Source of the DNA: Legionellales bacterium RIFCSPHIGHO2_12_FULL_37_14
Lineage (GTDB): Bacteria > Pseudomonadota > Gammaproteobacteria > Legionellales > Legionellaceae
Direction of reading: 5' to 3'
NCBI GenBank assembly: GCA_001804735.1
Contig: MHBC01000001.1
Span: forward strand, 10,454 to 52,217
Length of the DNA stretch: 41,764 nucleotides
A program made the translations under genes and the position numbers. Positions 24,917-35,004 of the stretch are shown piece after piece. The stretch's first letter is position 1; the number at the start of each line of letters is the position of its first letter. The notes beneath the pieces were generated by a model that saw nothing but the letters and a program-made list of their open reading frames with translations, had not been told where the DNA came from and searched no databases.

Positions 24917-26862
24917 TAAAAGGACTCCACAAACGCTAAGACTTTATTAAGCTCCCGAGTTTTAGGAAAAGGCGGTAAACTTGCAAAGATTACTTGGCCA
25001 TATTTTCGCGCAACTAGCCTTGGATCTGCAAGCACCACAATACCTTTATCACTAACATCCCGAATTAACCTCCCGACTCCCTGTTTAAGCGCTATAACAG
25101 CAGCAGGCAAAGTATATACATCAAAGCCTGAAAGAGACAGCCGAGCAAAATAAGCAAGGCGCCCTTGGGTTACAGGATCGGCTGGGCTCATAAAAGGCAG
25201 CTTATCAATGATTACACAAGACAAAGCCTCACCTTTTACATCCACCCCTTCCCAAAAAGCCGCAGTCCCAAGCAAAATAGCGTTACCTAATTCTTTAAAC
25301 TTTTTGAGTAATAATGGTTTGGCAGAACTCCCCTGTACAAGGATAGGAAAATCAACCTGCGCGGGCAACATCTCAGCCATAGCATTTAAAGCTTCATAAC
25401 TCGTAAAAAGAAAAAAACTTCTCCCTTTGCAAGCGGTTAAGATAGGCACAACTATGTCTAACAGTTTATTAAGATAAGTTTGGTCTTTAGTATCAGGCAG
25501 GCCACGCGGCAGATACATTAAAGTTTGCTTTAGAAAATTAAAAGGACTAGGTAAGAGTAAAGTACGGACACTTTGTAAGCTTAATTGGTCCATAAAGGCA
25601 GTAAAAGATTGCCCAACCGATAAAGTCGCTGAGGTATAAATACATGCCGCGTTTTGCGGCAAACTTTGGACAAATAAAGGCCCAACGTTAAGCGGAGTTA
25701 AATAAAAAGCCACATGCTGTTTAAAAGCTTCTCCCCAAGCAATATCAGTAGCCGCAATGGGGCCTATTAATAGTTTAAGTAAACGCAAATATTCCGTAAA
25801 ACGCACATGAATCTGGTGTAATTCAGGATATTTATCAGTCGTAAGCCAGGTTGATTCGGTAAAATACTCTAGTAAAACCTCAAGTTTACCAATAATTTCT
25901 TGTAAGGCAGCGTTAAACTCTTGATTAGCTTTAACTTGCTGCAAACTAAAGCGCCCTTTATCATGGCAAATAGCTTTAATTTTCTGAACCTCATGTAAAA
26001 TCTCAATTTCAGCTTGTAAAACCTTAGAATACCAAGGACAAACAGAAGGCCAGACGCGTCTTACATCAACAAAAGCATCAGTCAGCATTTTAGTACTGAA
26101 TCTTTGCGCATAAAAGTCAGATGCAGTATCGGGTAATTGGTGAGCCTCATCAAAAATTATTACTTCAACGCCCGGCAAAAGAGAGCCAAAATCTTTTTCT
26201 TTAAGCTTTACATCGGCAAAGTAAAGATGATGATTAATTACGATTAAATCAGCTTCTTGCGCGCTTTTACGCGCTTTTAGCAAAAAACATGATTTTACAT
26301 AGGGGCATTTACTCCCTAAGCAGTTATCCGTAGTTGCGGTTGCATATGGCCATACAGGATCATCATCTCTAATATCACCTAATTCTTCGCGCACCCCTTC
26401 TTTGAGCTCTTTTAACTTGTCTTTGATATAAGTTAAGGTCAGCGCGGTATTTCTCTCGACAAAACGTGCTTCTTGGCTAAAAAGTTTTATGCGATATTCG
26501 CATAAATAATTTGCTCTACCTTTTAAGTTTTGCACATTTATACCTAGCTTTAAGGCGCGCATCAAAGTGGGCAAATCATGTTTAACCAGCTGATCTTGTA
26601 ACATTTTGGTTGCAGTTGAAACTATGGCTTTTTTTCTACTTAATAAAAGCGGAATAAGATAAGCAAAGGTTTTACCTGTGCCAGTTCCTGCTTCCGCTAT
26701 AAGTGAGGCTTTATCTTGGATAGCTTCTGCAATTTCTTTTGCTAACGTTTGTTGGGCCTCACGTACAACAAATAGAGGAAGGGCTGATTGTAATTTACTA
26801 TTTGGGCCGAATAGCCGCTCGACTTCTTTACTAAAAGCTAAAGATTTATTTATTTTGGCCAC
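24916..26862 (-). CDS. yoaA: DinG/YoaA-type iron-sulfur helicase
   Basis: XPD-like superfamily 2 DNA helicase of the DinG/YoaA branch, for repair or replication-fork processing. 648 aa. Motif [10 protein letters not shown] (Lys64); four cysteines of the expected [4Fe-4S] domain ([24 protein letters not shown]); motif II DEAH in [26 protein letters not shown]; the C-terminal [10 protein letters not shown] and motif [10 protein letters not shown]. It starts at GTG 26862 inside the end of fdxA (13-base overlap). Neighbour tsaB supports YoaA rather than DinG. Confidence 0.94.
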   Translation of the reverse strand: MAKINKSLAFSKEVERLFGPNSKLQSALPLFVVREAQQTLAKEIAEAIQDKASLIAEAGTGTGKTFAYLIPLLLSRKKAIVSTATKMLQDQLVKHDLPTLMRALKLGINVQNLKGRANYLCEYRIKLFSQEARFVERNTALTLTYIKDKLKELKEGVREELGDIRDDDPVWPYATATTDNCLGSKCPYVKSCFLLKARKSAQEADLIVINHHLYFADVKLKEKDFGSLLPGVEVIIFDEAHQLPDTASDFYAQRFSTKMLTDAFVDVRRVWPSVCPWYSKVLQAEIEILHEVQKIKAICHDKGRFSLQQVKANQEFNAALQEIIGKLEVLLEYFTESTWLTTDKYPELHQIHVRFTEYLRLLKLLIGPIAATDIAWGEAFKQHVAFYLTPLNVGPLFVQSLPQNAACIYTSATLSVGQSFTAFMDQLSLQSVRTLLLPSPFNFLKQTLMYLPRGLPDTKDQTYLNKLLDIVVPILTACKGRSFFLFTSYEALNAMAEMLPAQVDFPILVQGSSAKPLLLKKFKELGNAILLGTAAFWEGVDVKGEALSCVIIDKLPFMSPADPVTQGRLAYFARLSLSGFDVYTLPAAVIALKQGVGRLIRDVSDKGIVVLADPRLVARKYGQVIFASLPPFPKTRELNKVLAFVESF

Positions 26863-27185
26863 GATTCTTCTAAGTACTGTCTCTTACCTTCAACCCCTTC
26901 CCATGATTTTGCATCTAGAGGCGCTTCTTTTATGGTGGTTATATTAGGCCATGCCTTAGATAAACGTTCATTTAGCTCTAAAAACTCTTGCTGCGCGCTC
27001 GGTAGATCATCTTGCGAAACAATAGCGTTAACAGGACATTCAGGTTCACATAACGCGCAATCAATACACTCATCTGGGTTAATCACTAGCATGTTTGGCC
27101 CTTCATAAAAGCAATCAACTGGACAAACCTCAACACAATCTGTGTATTTGCATTTTATACACTGTTCAGTAACAACAAATGTCAT
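26850..27185 (-). CDS. fdxA: 7Fe-8S ferredoxin FdxA
   Basis: 111-aa ferredoxin of the 7Fe type: an N-terminal [3Fe-4S]/[4Fe-4S] pair of cysteine motifs in [22 protein letters not shown] and [16 protein letters not shown], followed by the ~50-residue C-terminal extension ([19 protein letters not shown]...) typical of FdxA. It transfers electrons in the cytoplasm; the partner is unknown. Its Shine-Dalgarno GGAG directly follows the icmF TAA (TAAGGAG), nine bases before its ATG, so it is probably co-transcribed with icmF. Confidence 0.96.
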   Translation of the reverse strand: MTFVVTEQCIKCKYTDCVEVCPVDCFYEGPNMLVINPDECIDCALCEPECPVNAIVSQDDLPSAQQEFLELNERLSKAWPNITTIKEAPLDAKSWEGVEGKRQYLEESWPK

Positions 27186-27194
27186 ACATACTCC

Positions 27195-30116
27195 TTATAC
27201 AATAACTTGTGGTAAATGAAATCCATCCAAGACTCCAGGGCTAAATGGATTAAGTTGATTTTTAGTTCTTAAAACATAACGCCCGGAATTGCCATTTATG
27301 GCAAATAATATTTGCAGTGTAGATGGATCATCTTGATCAATTAACACATTAACTTTTTGCAACATTCTAAAGAACGCCCATAAACCATCTTCAGACAGAC
27401 TATAGGTTTTGCCTTCAATTGAATCGAGCTGTAAGCTAGCACTATTTTCAGGCCAATGAAAGTTAATACGTGAATGACTATCTTGGTCATCATCTAAGCG
27501 CATATCCCCTATTAGTAATGATAAATGATTGACAACAGGATCAAGGGCTACTTTTTCTAAGCTAAAATCAATTTGTCCATGGCTTGTTCCAGATGGAAAA
27601 AACATGTTACTAATAATATTGGCACGAATCAATTCGTTAATCATATCGTCAGAAATAGGCATAACTAATCCATCTTTAGTTTTAGGCTTCCACTCTGCTC
27701 TAGATGTGTCAATAAAAGGTCTAATATCTTCCTCAACAAAGCTTGCTAAAATGCCGTGCGGAGCAAAAAAATGCTCAAACGCCTCTAAGCTTACCTCACT
27801 TGCCTTATTAGTTTGAAAAGGGAAACGATCTGCAATAGAGATTTCATAAGGAGAATATATTACTGCCCTCCATCTTTTATTTAAATAACTGCGCGCCTCT
27901 TGAATTAGCAAAGTCCAAATAGAGTCAGCAAAATTTTTCACCCACTCGACAATTGGCTTAGGTAATGAGCTTGCACGTTGATAAAGGAGGCTTAAAGAAT
28001 CAGAAAAGGTATCGCCTCTAAAACGTGCCTTAACAAAAGCAAATACCGTTTGGCCATCATCATGGACTACTGCCAAAGTATTTAAAAAATCTACTATCTC
28101 ACCCATAGTTTGGTGTAAATCGTGCATGGCAGCAGGGCTTAAAAATTGTAGAGAAGTAAATTTCGCGGCAATCTGATCGTTAAAAATAAATCCATTGGAA
28201 TCTGGAAGAGGTTTAGTATTTTCCTGTATTAAAGCTACCAACTTCCCAAAAGAGCCATCCGCAAGGTCTTTGGCTAATTTTCCTGCTGCAGTAAAATCTT
28301 GCACAAAAGGTAAGCGGGCTTGCTGCATCAGTTGACTCCACCACAATACATATTCAGCGCAATAAGCTTTTATTAACAAGGAAGAGACATCGTTAATGTC
28401 ATTTCTTGCTAATGCCCACATATCTTGTTTTAATAATTTCGCAGTTTCTGTTAAGCGTTTAATTTCTGCATTAAAGCCTTTTTTCGTCATTGCTTGCGGA
28501 ATATTGTTATGCGCCAAAATAAATCCTGGCAAGGATAATTCCTTACTATTTTCTTGCCTATCTTTTTTAGCAATTAAATAGTAAAAATAACTGGGCGGCA
28601 GTGCATTGAGACGATTACGCACATCGTTAATCAATGTTTTATCAACTTGGTTATTATTTATGGGAGCTGCTAAAACCTCTTTTAATAATGCTTTAGCTTT
28701 TTCCTGCGATTGCGGTGGGTGCTTTTGCCAATAGCTAGTAAACCATTTTTCTATGTTCGCATAAGAAAAATATTGGGGTGAAGTTAAACTAAGGTAAGTT
28801 TTTAAGGCAAAATATTGATCATCAGGTTTTGTATAAGGATCGCGCATTACTTTTTCAAGCGTATGGATTAACTCTGGTAGAAACTTATGCTCTATAGTTT
28901 TCTCTGTTTGGGCTTCTAAAGTTACGCGGAGTTTTTTAACTGCTGGTAAATACCTCATTGGAATAGGAATAGCTTCTAAAGTACGTAAGGCCTCAGTAAG
29001 ATGAAAAGTTGCCGCAGTTTCTTTATAGTTTTTGCTTTTAATTAATAACTCATATGCAGCTAACTCTTGCTTAGTCTCCGTTAACAAAAAGTTCGTTTTG
29101 TTATAAATATAAAAAAAACTCGCTAAAAAAAACAATAAAAAGCTACAAGAACCAACTACTGTCCACCTAAAGCTAGATGGCCAAACTATTTCTGTGAGTT
29201 TGTTTTGCATAAGGACATTTTCCAAGGCTCCTTTTACAAAATAAGCAGGGTGCATTTTTGGACCTTGATTTTCCTCTTTATATGGCAGCAAGCCATAGTC
29301 TTGAGAGAACTTATGTTGTAGCCTATCAATCGTAGCAGCATGCGATGCTGCACTCATAAAGTAGACCCCTTGCAAAACTGCCCCTTGCTTTACCATACAC
29401 TCTAATAAAAGTTGTAATGCGGTGCGCAAACTTACTAATTGCAAAGGAAACTCGCGAATTTGCGTGCGTGCAGCAACAGATCGCACAACGTGCAAGCGTT
29501 CTAGTACTTGTCTATTTAATGATGCAACCAACTTATCAAACTGCTGCCGATATTGCTTAAGCAGAATGGGTTTTTCAAGGCGATTATCAATAGAAAATCC
29601 TAGAGCTTTTTGCCGCTCTACTGTATGTTGCGGCTGAAAAAATGGCAAAAATCCTGCTAAACTATCACTTTTAGTTAGGAAAATAGATACACTAACCGCA
29701 TAGCCTAAACTATCAATAAAATGCTTTACCCACTTTGTATGTTTTTCTCCCTCTAGCATGGCCGTGTCATGTTCATTATGAAATAAAGCTTGCACATCAA
29801 TGCACAGAATAAGCGCGGATATCCGCAAATAGCGATTTATTTGATTAAGCTTTTTTAACACGTGACTTAGTAAGACATGTTGATCTCGTAACCAAGATTC
29901 GCAAAGCTCAAGGATAATTCCATCTTCATGGTAATAAATAGCAACGTTAGGAGACGCAAGAGGAAAATTTGTCAGCTCACTATGCTTTAAAATTGTGGAT
30001 TTGCCTTGATGTAACCTCCCAATAACTAAAGCAAAAGCTAAGGGATTTTGTTTGGGTTTTAAGACCGCACATACATCTTTTAAAGCCTTACAAAGTACAG
30101 ATAGTGATTCGTCCAT
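27195..30116 (-). CDS. icmF: IcmF (type IVB secretion, TssM-like)
   Basis: 973-aa inner-membrane protein matching Legionella IcmF, which with IcmH/DotU stabilises the Dot/Icm core complex; TssM is the type VI homologue. Seen: Walker A-like GRLHQGKST (residues 33-41), a strong membrane helix at about residues 318-340 (WTVVGSCSFLLFFLASFFYIY), and a long periplasmic part ending with beta-rich sequence (SFLEDGLWAFFRMLQ-type segment, LQILFAINGNSGRYVL). Missing relative to many TssM proteins is a second N-terminal membrane helix; the first 300 residues look cytoplasmic. Its ATG overlaps the icmH stop by one base. No other type VI gene is near, which favours Dot/Icm. The stop codon forms part of the fdxA ribosome-binding site. 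Confidence 0.9.
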   Translation of the reverse strand: MDESLSVLCKALKDVCAVLKPKQNPLAFALVIGRLHQGKSTILKHSELTNFPLASPNVAIYYHEDGIILELCESWLRDQHVLLSHVLKKLNQINRYLRISALILCIDVQALFHNEHDTAMLEGEKHTKWVKHFIDSLGYAVSVSIFLTKSDSLAGFLPFFQPQHTVERQKALGFSIDNRLEKPILLKQYRQQFDKLVASLNRQVLERLHVVRSVAARTQIREFPLQLVSLRTALQLLLECMVKQGAVLQGVYFMSAASHAATIDRLQHKFSQDYGLLPYKEENQGPKMHPAYFVKGALENVLMQNKLTEIVWPSSFRWTVVGSCSFLLFFLASFFYIYNKTNFLLTETKQELAAYELLIKSKNYKETAATFHLTEALRTLEAIPIPMRYLPAVKKLRVTLEAQTEKTIEHKFLPELIHTLEKVMRDPYTKPDDQYFALKTYLSLTSPQYFSYANIEKWFTSYWQKHPPQSQEKAKALLKEVLAAPINNNQVDKTLINDVRNRLNALPPSYFYYLIAKKDRQENSKELSLPGFILAHNNIPQAMTKKGFNAEIKRLTETAKLLKQDMWALARNDINDVSSLLIKAYCAEYVLWWSQLMQQARLPFVQDFTAAGKLAKDLADGSFGKLVALIQENTKPLPDSNGFIFNDQIAAKFTSLQFLSPAAMHDLHQTMGEIVDFLNTLAVVHDDGQTVFAFVKARFRGDTFSDSLSLLYQRASSLPKPIVEWVKNFADSIWTLLIQEARSYLNKRWRAVIYSPYEISIADRFPFQTNKASEVSLEAFEHFFAPHGILASFVEEDIRPFIDTSRAEWKPKTKDGLVMPISDDMINELIRANIISNMFFPSGTSHGQIDFSLEKVALDPVVNHLSLLIGDMRLDDDQDSHSRINFHWPENSASLQLDSIEGKTYSLSEDGLWAFFRMLQKVNVLIDQDDPSTLQILFAINGNSGRYVLRTKNQLNPFSPGVLDGFHLPQVIV

Positions 30117-30895
30117 TATTCATCCACAGAAGTAATAAACGCAGGATTAAAACGTAATTCATTAGCCTTAGATTCTATAGAGGTTTCGCTTATAAATACA
30201 GTTACAAACAATGCACTTAAAACAAAAGCAAGCAAGATTAAAATATGATAGTAAGGCTTTTGGGTTTTAGACTCTGCTTTAATAGGAGTAAATAAATTAA
30301 CAGAAAAACATGGTCTATATTGTGAAATTAACCTAAATAAAGCGTCAATTTCAGCTTCTAAGATTTGTCTACCATCTGGTTTTCCTTGGTATTGGCCTTC
30401 AAAACCTGTCATTAAACAATAATAAGCAAGCTCAATTAACGGCAAATAATCAAGAGGTTTTTGTTTTAATAACGCCAGTATTGAGAAAAATTTAACCTGT
30501 GGCTCTTCTTCTGAATAAGTTAACGGTGTAAATGCTTTAAATTCAACAACCTTACCATATAAACGCATATAGCTTCTTGCTAAAATTTCATCGACTGTGG
30601 CAGTCAACATGTAGTATGCCAAAGAATTTTGCACGACAGAGCAATGCTTTTGGCTATTAAGCTTACTGTAAAAAGCTTTTAATTCATGATCTAAATTCCC
30701 TAATACCCGGAAAGGAGCAGGCAGATCTTTTGCAAGAGCAATTCTATCGAGTAAAGAAAAAATTGGATTAGCAGCAGAAACAAAAGGCGAAAGTTCATCA
30801 GGCAAGGAATAGAGCTTTGAGCGGTAATAAACGCGTGTATCAACAGCATTAGGAGAAGCTAAAGGAACCCATGTTGCTAGTGCCTGCAGATCCAT
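30116..30895 (-). CDS. icmH: IcmH/DotU (type IVB secretion)
   Basis: 259-aa protein of the DotU/TssL family, the partner of IcmF. The cytoplasmic N-terminal domain has the helical pattern of DotU and the motif YYCLMTGFEGQYQG (known as L-x-x-GFEGxY) at about residue 180. A single C-terminal membrane helix sits near residues 215-238 (ILILLAFVLSALFVTVFI), with a short periplasmic tail. The start ATG 30895 has an excellent Shine-Dalgarno (AAGGAGGG). It is the first gene of the minus-strand run and is followed immediately by icmF. The upstream spacer to the tRNA gene (30896-30975) shows no clear sigma-70 promoter. Confidence 0.9.
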   Translation of the reverse strand: MDLQALATWVPLASPNAVDTRVYYRSKLYSLPDELSPFVSAANPIFSLLDRIALAKDLPAPFRVLGNLDHELKAFYSKLNSQKHCSVVQNSLAYYMLTATVDEILARSYMRLYGKVVEFKAFTPLTYSEEEPQVKFFSILALLKQKPLDYLPLIELAYYCLMTGFEGQYQGKPDGRQILEAEIDALFRLISQYRPCFSVNLFTPIKAESKTQKPYYHILILLAFVLSALFVTVFISETSIESKANELRFNPAFITSVDE

Positions 30896-30975
30896 CTTTT
30901 GACCCTCCTTAAGCTAGCTTTTGTTTCCTAATTGCAAATCATAGGAGATAAAGATGTAACTGTCTATGCTTAAAT

Positions 30976-31066
30976 TGGCGGAGAGGAAGGGATTCGAACC
31001 CTCGATACAGTTTTGCTGTATACACACTTTCCAGGCGTGCGCCTTCAACCACTCGGCCACCTCTCC
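30976..31066 (-). tRNA. tRNA-Ser (anticodon GGA)
   Basis: On the minus strand a class II tRNA folds: acceptor arm GGAGAGG (31060-31066) with CCTCTCC (30980-30986), discriminator G (30979) and encoded CCA (30976-30978). The D-arm region has GGCCGAGTGG, the anticodon loop is CTGGAAA (31028-31034) giving anticodon GGA (31030-31032), the variable arm is long (TATACAGC/GCTGTAT-type stem), and the T arm is GGGTTCGAATCCC. It reads UCC/UCU serine codons. It lies just upstream of icmH on the same strand. Confidence 0.97.
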
Positions 31067-31153
31067 TTAAAGCTTAAGGCGAAGAAGGATAACGTTTAGC
31101 CTCTCAGAATGCAATGTGTTATCATGAGGAGATCTATACTACTAGGAGAAAAG

Positions 31154-31594
31154 ATGCGGAATTACAAGATGATAGCTTGCTTAAGTTTACTGTGGGCAAA
31201 CTCTTATGCATTTGACTGTTATTTTACCGTAGCCAAGAACAGTTGTTGGTTAAATTATGACGCCAAGGTTGAAGTCGTTGATAATGCACTTGATAAAGTA
31301 ATTGCAGTTGTTGATATTCCTAAAGGAGAATTATGGCGAAGAATTCATGTTAAATGTGAGCCTAAACAATCTTTTAGGTTTATAGCTTCTTCCTCATCTG
31401 AGATGTGGAAAGACCAAGTGGGCAAAAAGTATAACAGTAGACGTAGAATAAGCCTGCCTATTGATATAAAGTCAACTGAAAAAGCCTGGAATATTCCTAT
31501 TTGTTTTACCAACGATTTTTCGGGCATGCCTATGCCAATAACTGCTGCGCATGATTGTACGTGTGATTGGAGCAAAGTACCAAAGGTTAAATAA
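31154..31594 (+). CDS. Small exported cysteine-containing protein
   Basis: I do not recognise this family. The start is ATG 31154, which has GGAG upstream (CTAGGAGAAAAG) and gives a signal peptide MRNYKMIACLSLLWANSYA with a likely cut near residue 19; a longer frame begins at 31109 but lacks both. The mature ~125 residues include about six cysteines (CYFTVAKNSCW, HVKCEP, IPICFTN, HDCTCDW), which suggests disulphides in the periplasm or outside, and mixed beta-type sequence. Its stop is one base before the nagZ ATG, so the two are co-translated, which hints at a role at the cell wall. It could also be an independent secreted protein. Confidence 0.82.
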   Translation: MRNYKMIACLSLLWANSYAFDCYFTVAKNSCWLNYDAKVEVVDNALDKVIAVVDIPKGELWRRIHVKCEPKQSFRFIASSSSEMWKDQVGKKYNSRRRISLPIDIKSTEKAWNIPICFTNDFSGMPMPITAAHDCTCDWSKVPKVK

Positions 31595-31595
31595 T

Positions 31596-32645
31596 ATGAC
31601 TAATTTACGCAAACAAATAGCGCAAATGCTAGTGATGGGATTTAATGGAACTTGTTTAAATGAGCAGCATGTTGCCTATCGCTGGGTGCGGCAAGAAGGC
31701 ATTGGCGGAGTGATTTTATTTGATGAAAACTTAGGCAACCTGCATGTGCCGAAGAACTTGGTTGAACCTAAGCAAATAAAACTGTTAACTACTACCTTGC
31801 AACGTTGGGCCCAAGAATATGATCCTAGCTTAAGTTTATTAATTAGTGCTGATGTTGAAGGAGGCGAAGTTGATAGGTTAAAAACTATTCCCCCTTATTT
31901 AACAACCTTATCCGCGAGAAGTCTTGCTAAGCTTTCCGTAGAAGAATTTGCCTCTGAAATTAGTAAAATGGCAAAAAACATGCATTCTTTAGGGTTTAAT
32001 TTAAATTTTGCGCCAGTAGTTGACCTTAGCTTTGATACTAAAAACAACTTCATCAATAATCGGGGCAGAAGTTTTGCAAAAGCTGCTAACGAGGTAAATC
32101 GCTTAGCTACTTTATTTGTAAAAATTTTTCATGAAAATGGTATTTTGTGTTGTTATAAACATTTTCCCGGGCATGGTAGTGCTGAAGGTGATACCCATCT
32201 TGGGTTTGTTGATGTTACCTCAACTTTTGCTCTTGATGAGCTTGCCCCTTATCGAGAATTAGCCAAGGAAAATAAAGAGTATGTTATGGTGATGACCGCG
32301 CATGTGGTAAACCGCCATTTAGATAAAACTGGCAAGCCGGCAACTTTGTCGCATCCAATCTTAACACAATTATTGCGTAATGAGCTTCATTATCAAGGAA
32401 TAATCATTAGCGATGATATGCAAATGCGCGCCATCACTCAACAATATCCTTTAGAAGAAGCCTTAATGCTCGCTATTTCAGCAGGAGTCGATATGCTTAT
32501 TTTTGGCAATCAGTGGGGCGATCATGATGCTTCACATCTAATTGACGTTATTGAAGAATTAGTTAGGCAAAAAGCCATTAAAGAAGAAAGAATTCATGCT
32601 GCTTATGCAAGGATTCTTAAGTTTAAATCAGCGCTCCATAATTAA
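31596..32645 (+). CDS. nagZ: Beta-N-acetylglucosaminidase NagZ (GH3)
   Basis: Glycoside hydrolase family 3 enzyme that removes GlcNAc from anhydromuropeptides in peptidoglycan recycling, in the cytoplasm. 349 aa from ATG 31596 (MTNLRKQIAQ); an upstream in-frame ATG at 31551 lies inside the previous gene and is not used. Motifs: DVEGGEVDRL, NLNFAPVVDL, the catalytic-loop KHFPGHGSAEGDTHLGF and the nucleophile Asp in IIISDDMQM. These are the NagZ-type signatures. It overlaps nothing but is only one base from the exported protein's stop. The symporter begins 16 bases after. Confidence 0.95.
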   Translation: MTNLRKQIAQMLVMGFNGTCLNEQHVAYRWVRQEGIGGVILFDENLGNLHVPKNLVEPKQIKLLTTTLQRWAQEYDPSLSLLISADVEGGEVDRLKTIPPYLTTLSARSLAKLSVEEFASEISKMAKNMHSLGFNLNFAPVVDLSFDTKNNFINNRGRSFAKAANEVNRLATLFVKIFHENGILCCYKHFPGHGSAEGDTHLGFVDVTSTFALDELAPYRELAKENKEYVMVMTAHVVNRHLDKTGKPATLSHPILTQLLRNELHYQGIIISDDMQMRAITQQYPLEEALMLAISAGVDMLIFGNQWGDHDASHLIDVIEELVRQKAIKEERIHAAYARILKFKSALHN

Positions 32646-32661
32646 TAATTAAGAGATAGTT

Positions 32662-33909
32662 ATGACTTTAAAATCATTAAGTAATAACCCCCTAAGCTGG
32701 CCACTTATCTACTTAGGAATTATCTTATTGGCTTTGTTAAGTGGATATCAGGATATTCCGGTATTAAAGCCTTTAGGTTTAGTTATTGCTGAGATTTTTG
32801 TTAAAATTTTTAAGTGCATTAGTCTGCCTATTATTACTTTATCAATTATCGTAACTTTATCGCAGTATAGCACTGAAGGCTCCATGCGCTATGTGTGGCG
32901 CCGTACTATGCGCTATACATTTATTACCACATTCATAGCTGCTGTTATTAGTGCATTGTTTTATTTATTTATTCACCCAAGCTTAGTAACTACTGTTGAC
33001 TCTCATGTTAGCGAATTACCCAGCCAAGAATTAGGTTATTGGAATTATTTAATCAACCTAATTCCAAGTAGTTTTATTGAGCCATTTGTAAAAAACCAAG
33101 TGATGAGCGCGCTCTTAGTTGGGGTATTAACAGGTATAGGCATAAGATTTATTCCTGAGTCAGAGCTGCAACACAGCATTATTAAATTTTTTCGCGCTTT
33201 TCATGGTCTTTTAATGGTAATAACTAGCTGGGTTATTGCTTCTATTCCTATTGCGCTTTTTGGCTTTATTACAGCAACTGTTGTGCAGCTTAAGGCAGGT
33301 TTAGTCTTAAAAGGCATTGGTGAATATTTATTAGTTGTAGTATTAGCTAACTGTTTCCAAGGGTTTGTCATTTTACCTTTATGGCTTAAATTTAATAAAA
33401 TTAAGCCTTATAAATCTATGCAAGGCATGTTACCTGCATTGTCTGTCGCTTTTTTTTCTAAATCCTCAGTAGGCGCTTTGCCGGTAACTATTCGCACCAT
33501 TGAAGCAAATTTAAAAGTACGCCCTGAAATAAGCCGCTTTGTTCTGCCTTTATGCACAAGCTTAAATATGAATGGCTGCGCAGCTTTTATCTTTGCAACT
33601 GTGGTTTACTTAATGCAAAACCATGGAATTGAGTTAACCCTTGCATCTATGGGTATGTGGGTGTGCATTGCAACCATAGCTGCGATAGGAAACGCCGGCG
33701 TTCCTATGGGATGTTTTTTCTTAAGCGCAAGTTTATTGGCGAGCATGAATGTCCCTATTACCTTAATGGGAGTTATTTTGCCTTTTTATACTCTAATAGA
33801 CATGTTAGAAACTGCGCTAAACGTATGGTCAGATGCCTGTGTTGCTAGGGTTGTAGACGAAAAATATCGCAATGAATTAACAGAGGCTGGAAGTTATTTG
33901 CGTATATAG
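32662..33909 (+). CDS. Dicarboxylate/amino acid:cation symporter (DAACS)
   Basis: 415-aa inner-membrane transporter of the glutamate/aspartate/dicarboxylate:cation symporter family (GltP/DctA type). About eight to ten hydrophobic segments plus the family core: the serine-rich loop SKSSVGALPVTI (re-entrant hairpin 1), NMNGCAAFIFATVVYL (helix 7, usually NMDGTA), and GNAGVPMGCFFLSASLL (hairpin 2, usually GxPG). The change of Asp to Asn in NMNG is seen in some family members, so substrate and coupling ion remain open. The last 33 bases overlap the opposite-strand dapE. Co-transcription with nagZ is likely (16-base gap). Confidence 0.9.
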   Translation: MTLKSLSNNPLSWPLIYLGIILLALLSGYQDIPVLKPLGLVIAEIFVKIFKCISLPIITLSIIVTLSQYSTEGSMRYVWRRTMRYTFITTFIAAVISALFYLFIHPSLVTTVDSHVSELPSQELGYWNYLINLIPSSFIEPFVKNQVMSALLVGVLTGIGIRFIPESELQHSIIKFFRAFHGLLMVITSWVIASIPIALFGFITATVVQLKAGLVLKGIGEYLLVVVLANCFQGFVILPLWLKFNKIKPYKSMQGMLPALSVAFFSKSSVGALPVTIRTIEANLKVRPEISRFVLPLCTSLNMNGCAAFIFATVVYLMQNHGIELTLASMGMWVCIATIAAIGNAGVPMGCFFLSASLLASMNVPITLMGVILPFYTLIDMLETALNVWSDACVARVVDEKYRNELTEAGSYLRI

Positions 33910-35004
33910 AAAGGTTAATTTTTCAATTTCATTGATACCTATTGATTCATTTATCTGATGAATACTATGGTTACATAAGCCAAGTTCGATAACTTCAATT
34001 CCATATGGAGCAATAAAGCGGCCGTCTGAGGTGCCGCCGTCGGTTGAGAGTATTGGTTCTTTGCCTAGGGTTTTTTTAATAACAGACTTTGTTGTCGCGA
34101 GTAATTGGCCGCTCGCGGTTAAAAATGGCTCGCCACTGAGCTGCCAGCTGATGTGTGGTTCAAGGTTAAATTGGGTGAAACAGCCCATAACTGTATTTTT
34201 CAATTTTTGTATTGTTTGCTCATTAGAATAACGGATATTAAAGTTTAACTGTAATTCGCCAGGAATAACATTATTGGAATTAGCACCTGCATGTAGATCA
34301 GTAATTTGTAAGGAAGAAGGGGGGAAATATTCATTGCCCTTATCAAGGCTAAGATTAGCAAGTTTAGCTAAGGCCAAGCTTGCTTTATGGATAGGGTTAT
34401 CTGCAAGCTTGGGATAGGCTACATGACCTTGTTTGCCTTTTATAGTAACTAAAGCGTTTAAAGAGCCTCTACGCCCAATTTTAATAGTGTCGCCAACTTG
34501 CTTATTACTTGATGGCTCGCCAACAATACAATATTTAGGTTTTGTCGTCTTGGTAAATAATTGTTGCATTAGATAAGGCGTGCCATCATTGTAATAATTA
34601 CCTTCCTCACCACTTGTAATTAAAAACCCAAAACTTGCTTTTAGCTTTTCTTTGGTCTTTGTCAGCCGTTCAGCCATTAGAAGCATAGCAACCAAAGCGC
34701 CCTTCATATCAGCAACCCCTCGCCCAATCCATTTATTATTTTGCTCTAATAAAGTAAAAGGATGGGATAACCAATTTTTGCTGGCGCCACTAGGGACAAC
34801 ATCAGTATGCCCGGCAAAAATAAGAGTTGGGGTGCCTTCTCCTACCTTGGCATAAAAATTCATCACTAGGCCTTTAGGATAGGTTTTAACCGTAAAGCCT
34901 AATTTTTCTAATTTATTTATTAAGTAAAGACTACAGCCTGCGTCATCAGGACTTATAGATTCAAAGGCGATTAGATCGCTTAATAAGTCTTTAGCAGAAG
35001 TCAT
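33877..35004 (-). CDS. dapE: Succinyl-diaminopimelate desuccinylase DapE
   Basis: M20 zinc peptidase that removes succinate from N-succinyl-L,L-diaminopimelate on the way to lysine and meso-DAP. 375 aa, normal. Metal ligands and catalytic residues: His66/Asp68 (GHTDVVPSG), Asp99 ([10 protein letters not shown]), Glu133/Glu134 ([13 protein letters not shown]), GEPSS and [11 protein letters not shown] near the C terminus. ATG 35004 overlaps the dapD stop by four bases. The 3' end overlaps the convergent symporter gene by 33 bases. Confidence 0.97.
   Translation of the reverse strand: MTSAKDLLSDLIAFESISPDDAGCSLYLINKLEKLGFTVKTYPKGLVMNFYAKVGEGTPTLIFAGHTDVVPSGASKNWLSHPFTLLEQNNKWIGRGVADMKGALVAMLLMAERLTKTKEKLKASFGFLITSGEEGNYYNDGTPYLMQQLFTKTTKPKYCIVGEPSSNKQVGDTIKIGRRGSLNALVTIKGKQGHVAYPKLADNPIHKASLALAKLANLSLDKGNEYFPPSSLQITDLHAGANSNNVIPGELQLNFNIRYSNEQTIQKLKNTVMGCFTQFNLEPHISWQLSGEPFLTASGQLLATTKSVIKKTLGKEPILSTDGGTSDGRFIAPYGIEVIELGLCNHSIHQINESIGINEIEKLTFLYTQITSSLC

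Noticed and set aside
27195-30895. Type VI secretion (TssM/TssL) reading of icmF-icmH
   Set aside because: No other tss gene is near, the lengths match the Dot/Icm pair, and the general gene content is Legionellales-like. A type VI origin is not formally excluded.
31065-31079. CCTTAA/TTAAGG palindrome next to the tRNA 5' end
   Set aside because: Six-base arms overlap the tRNA gene by two bases; too short and AT-rich to assign a role.
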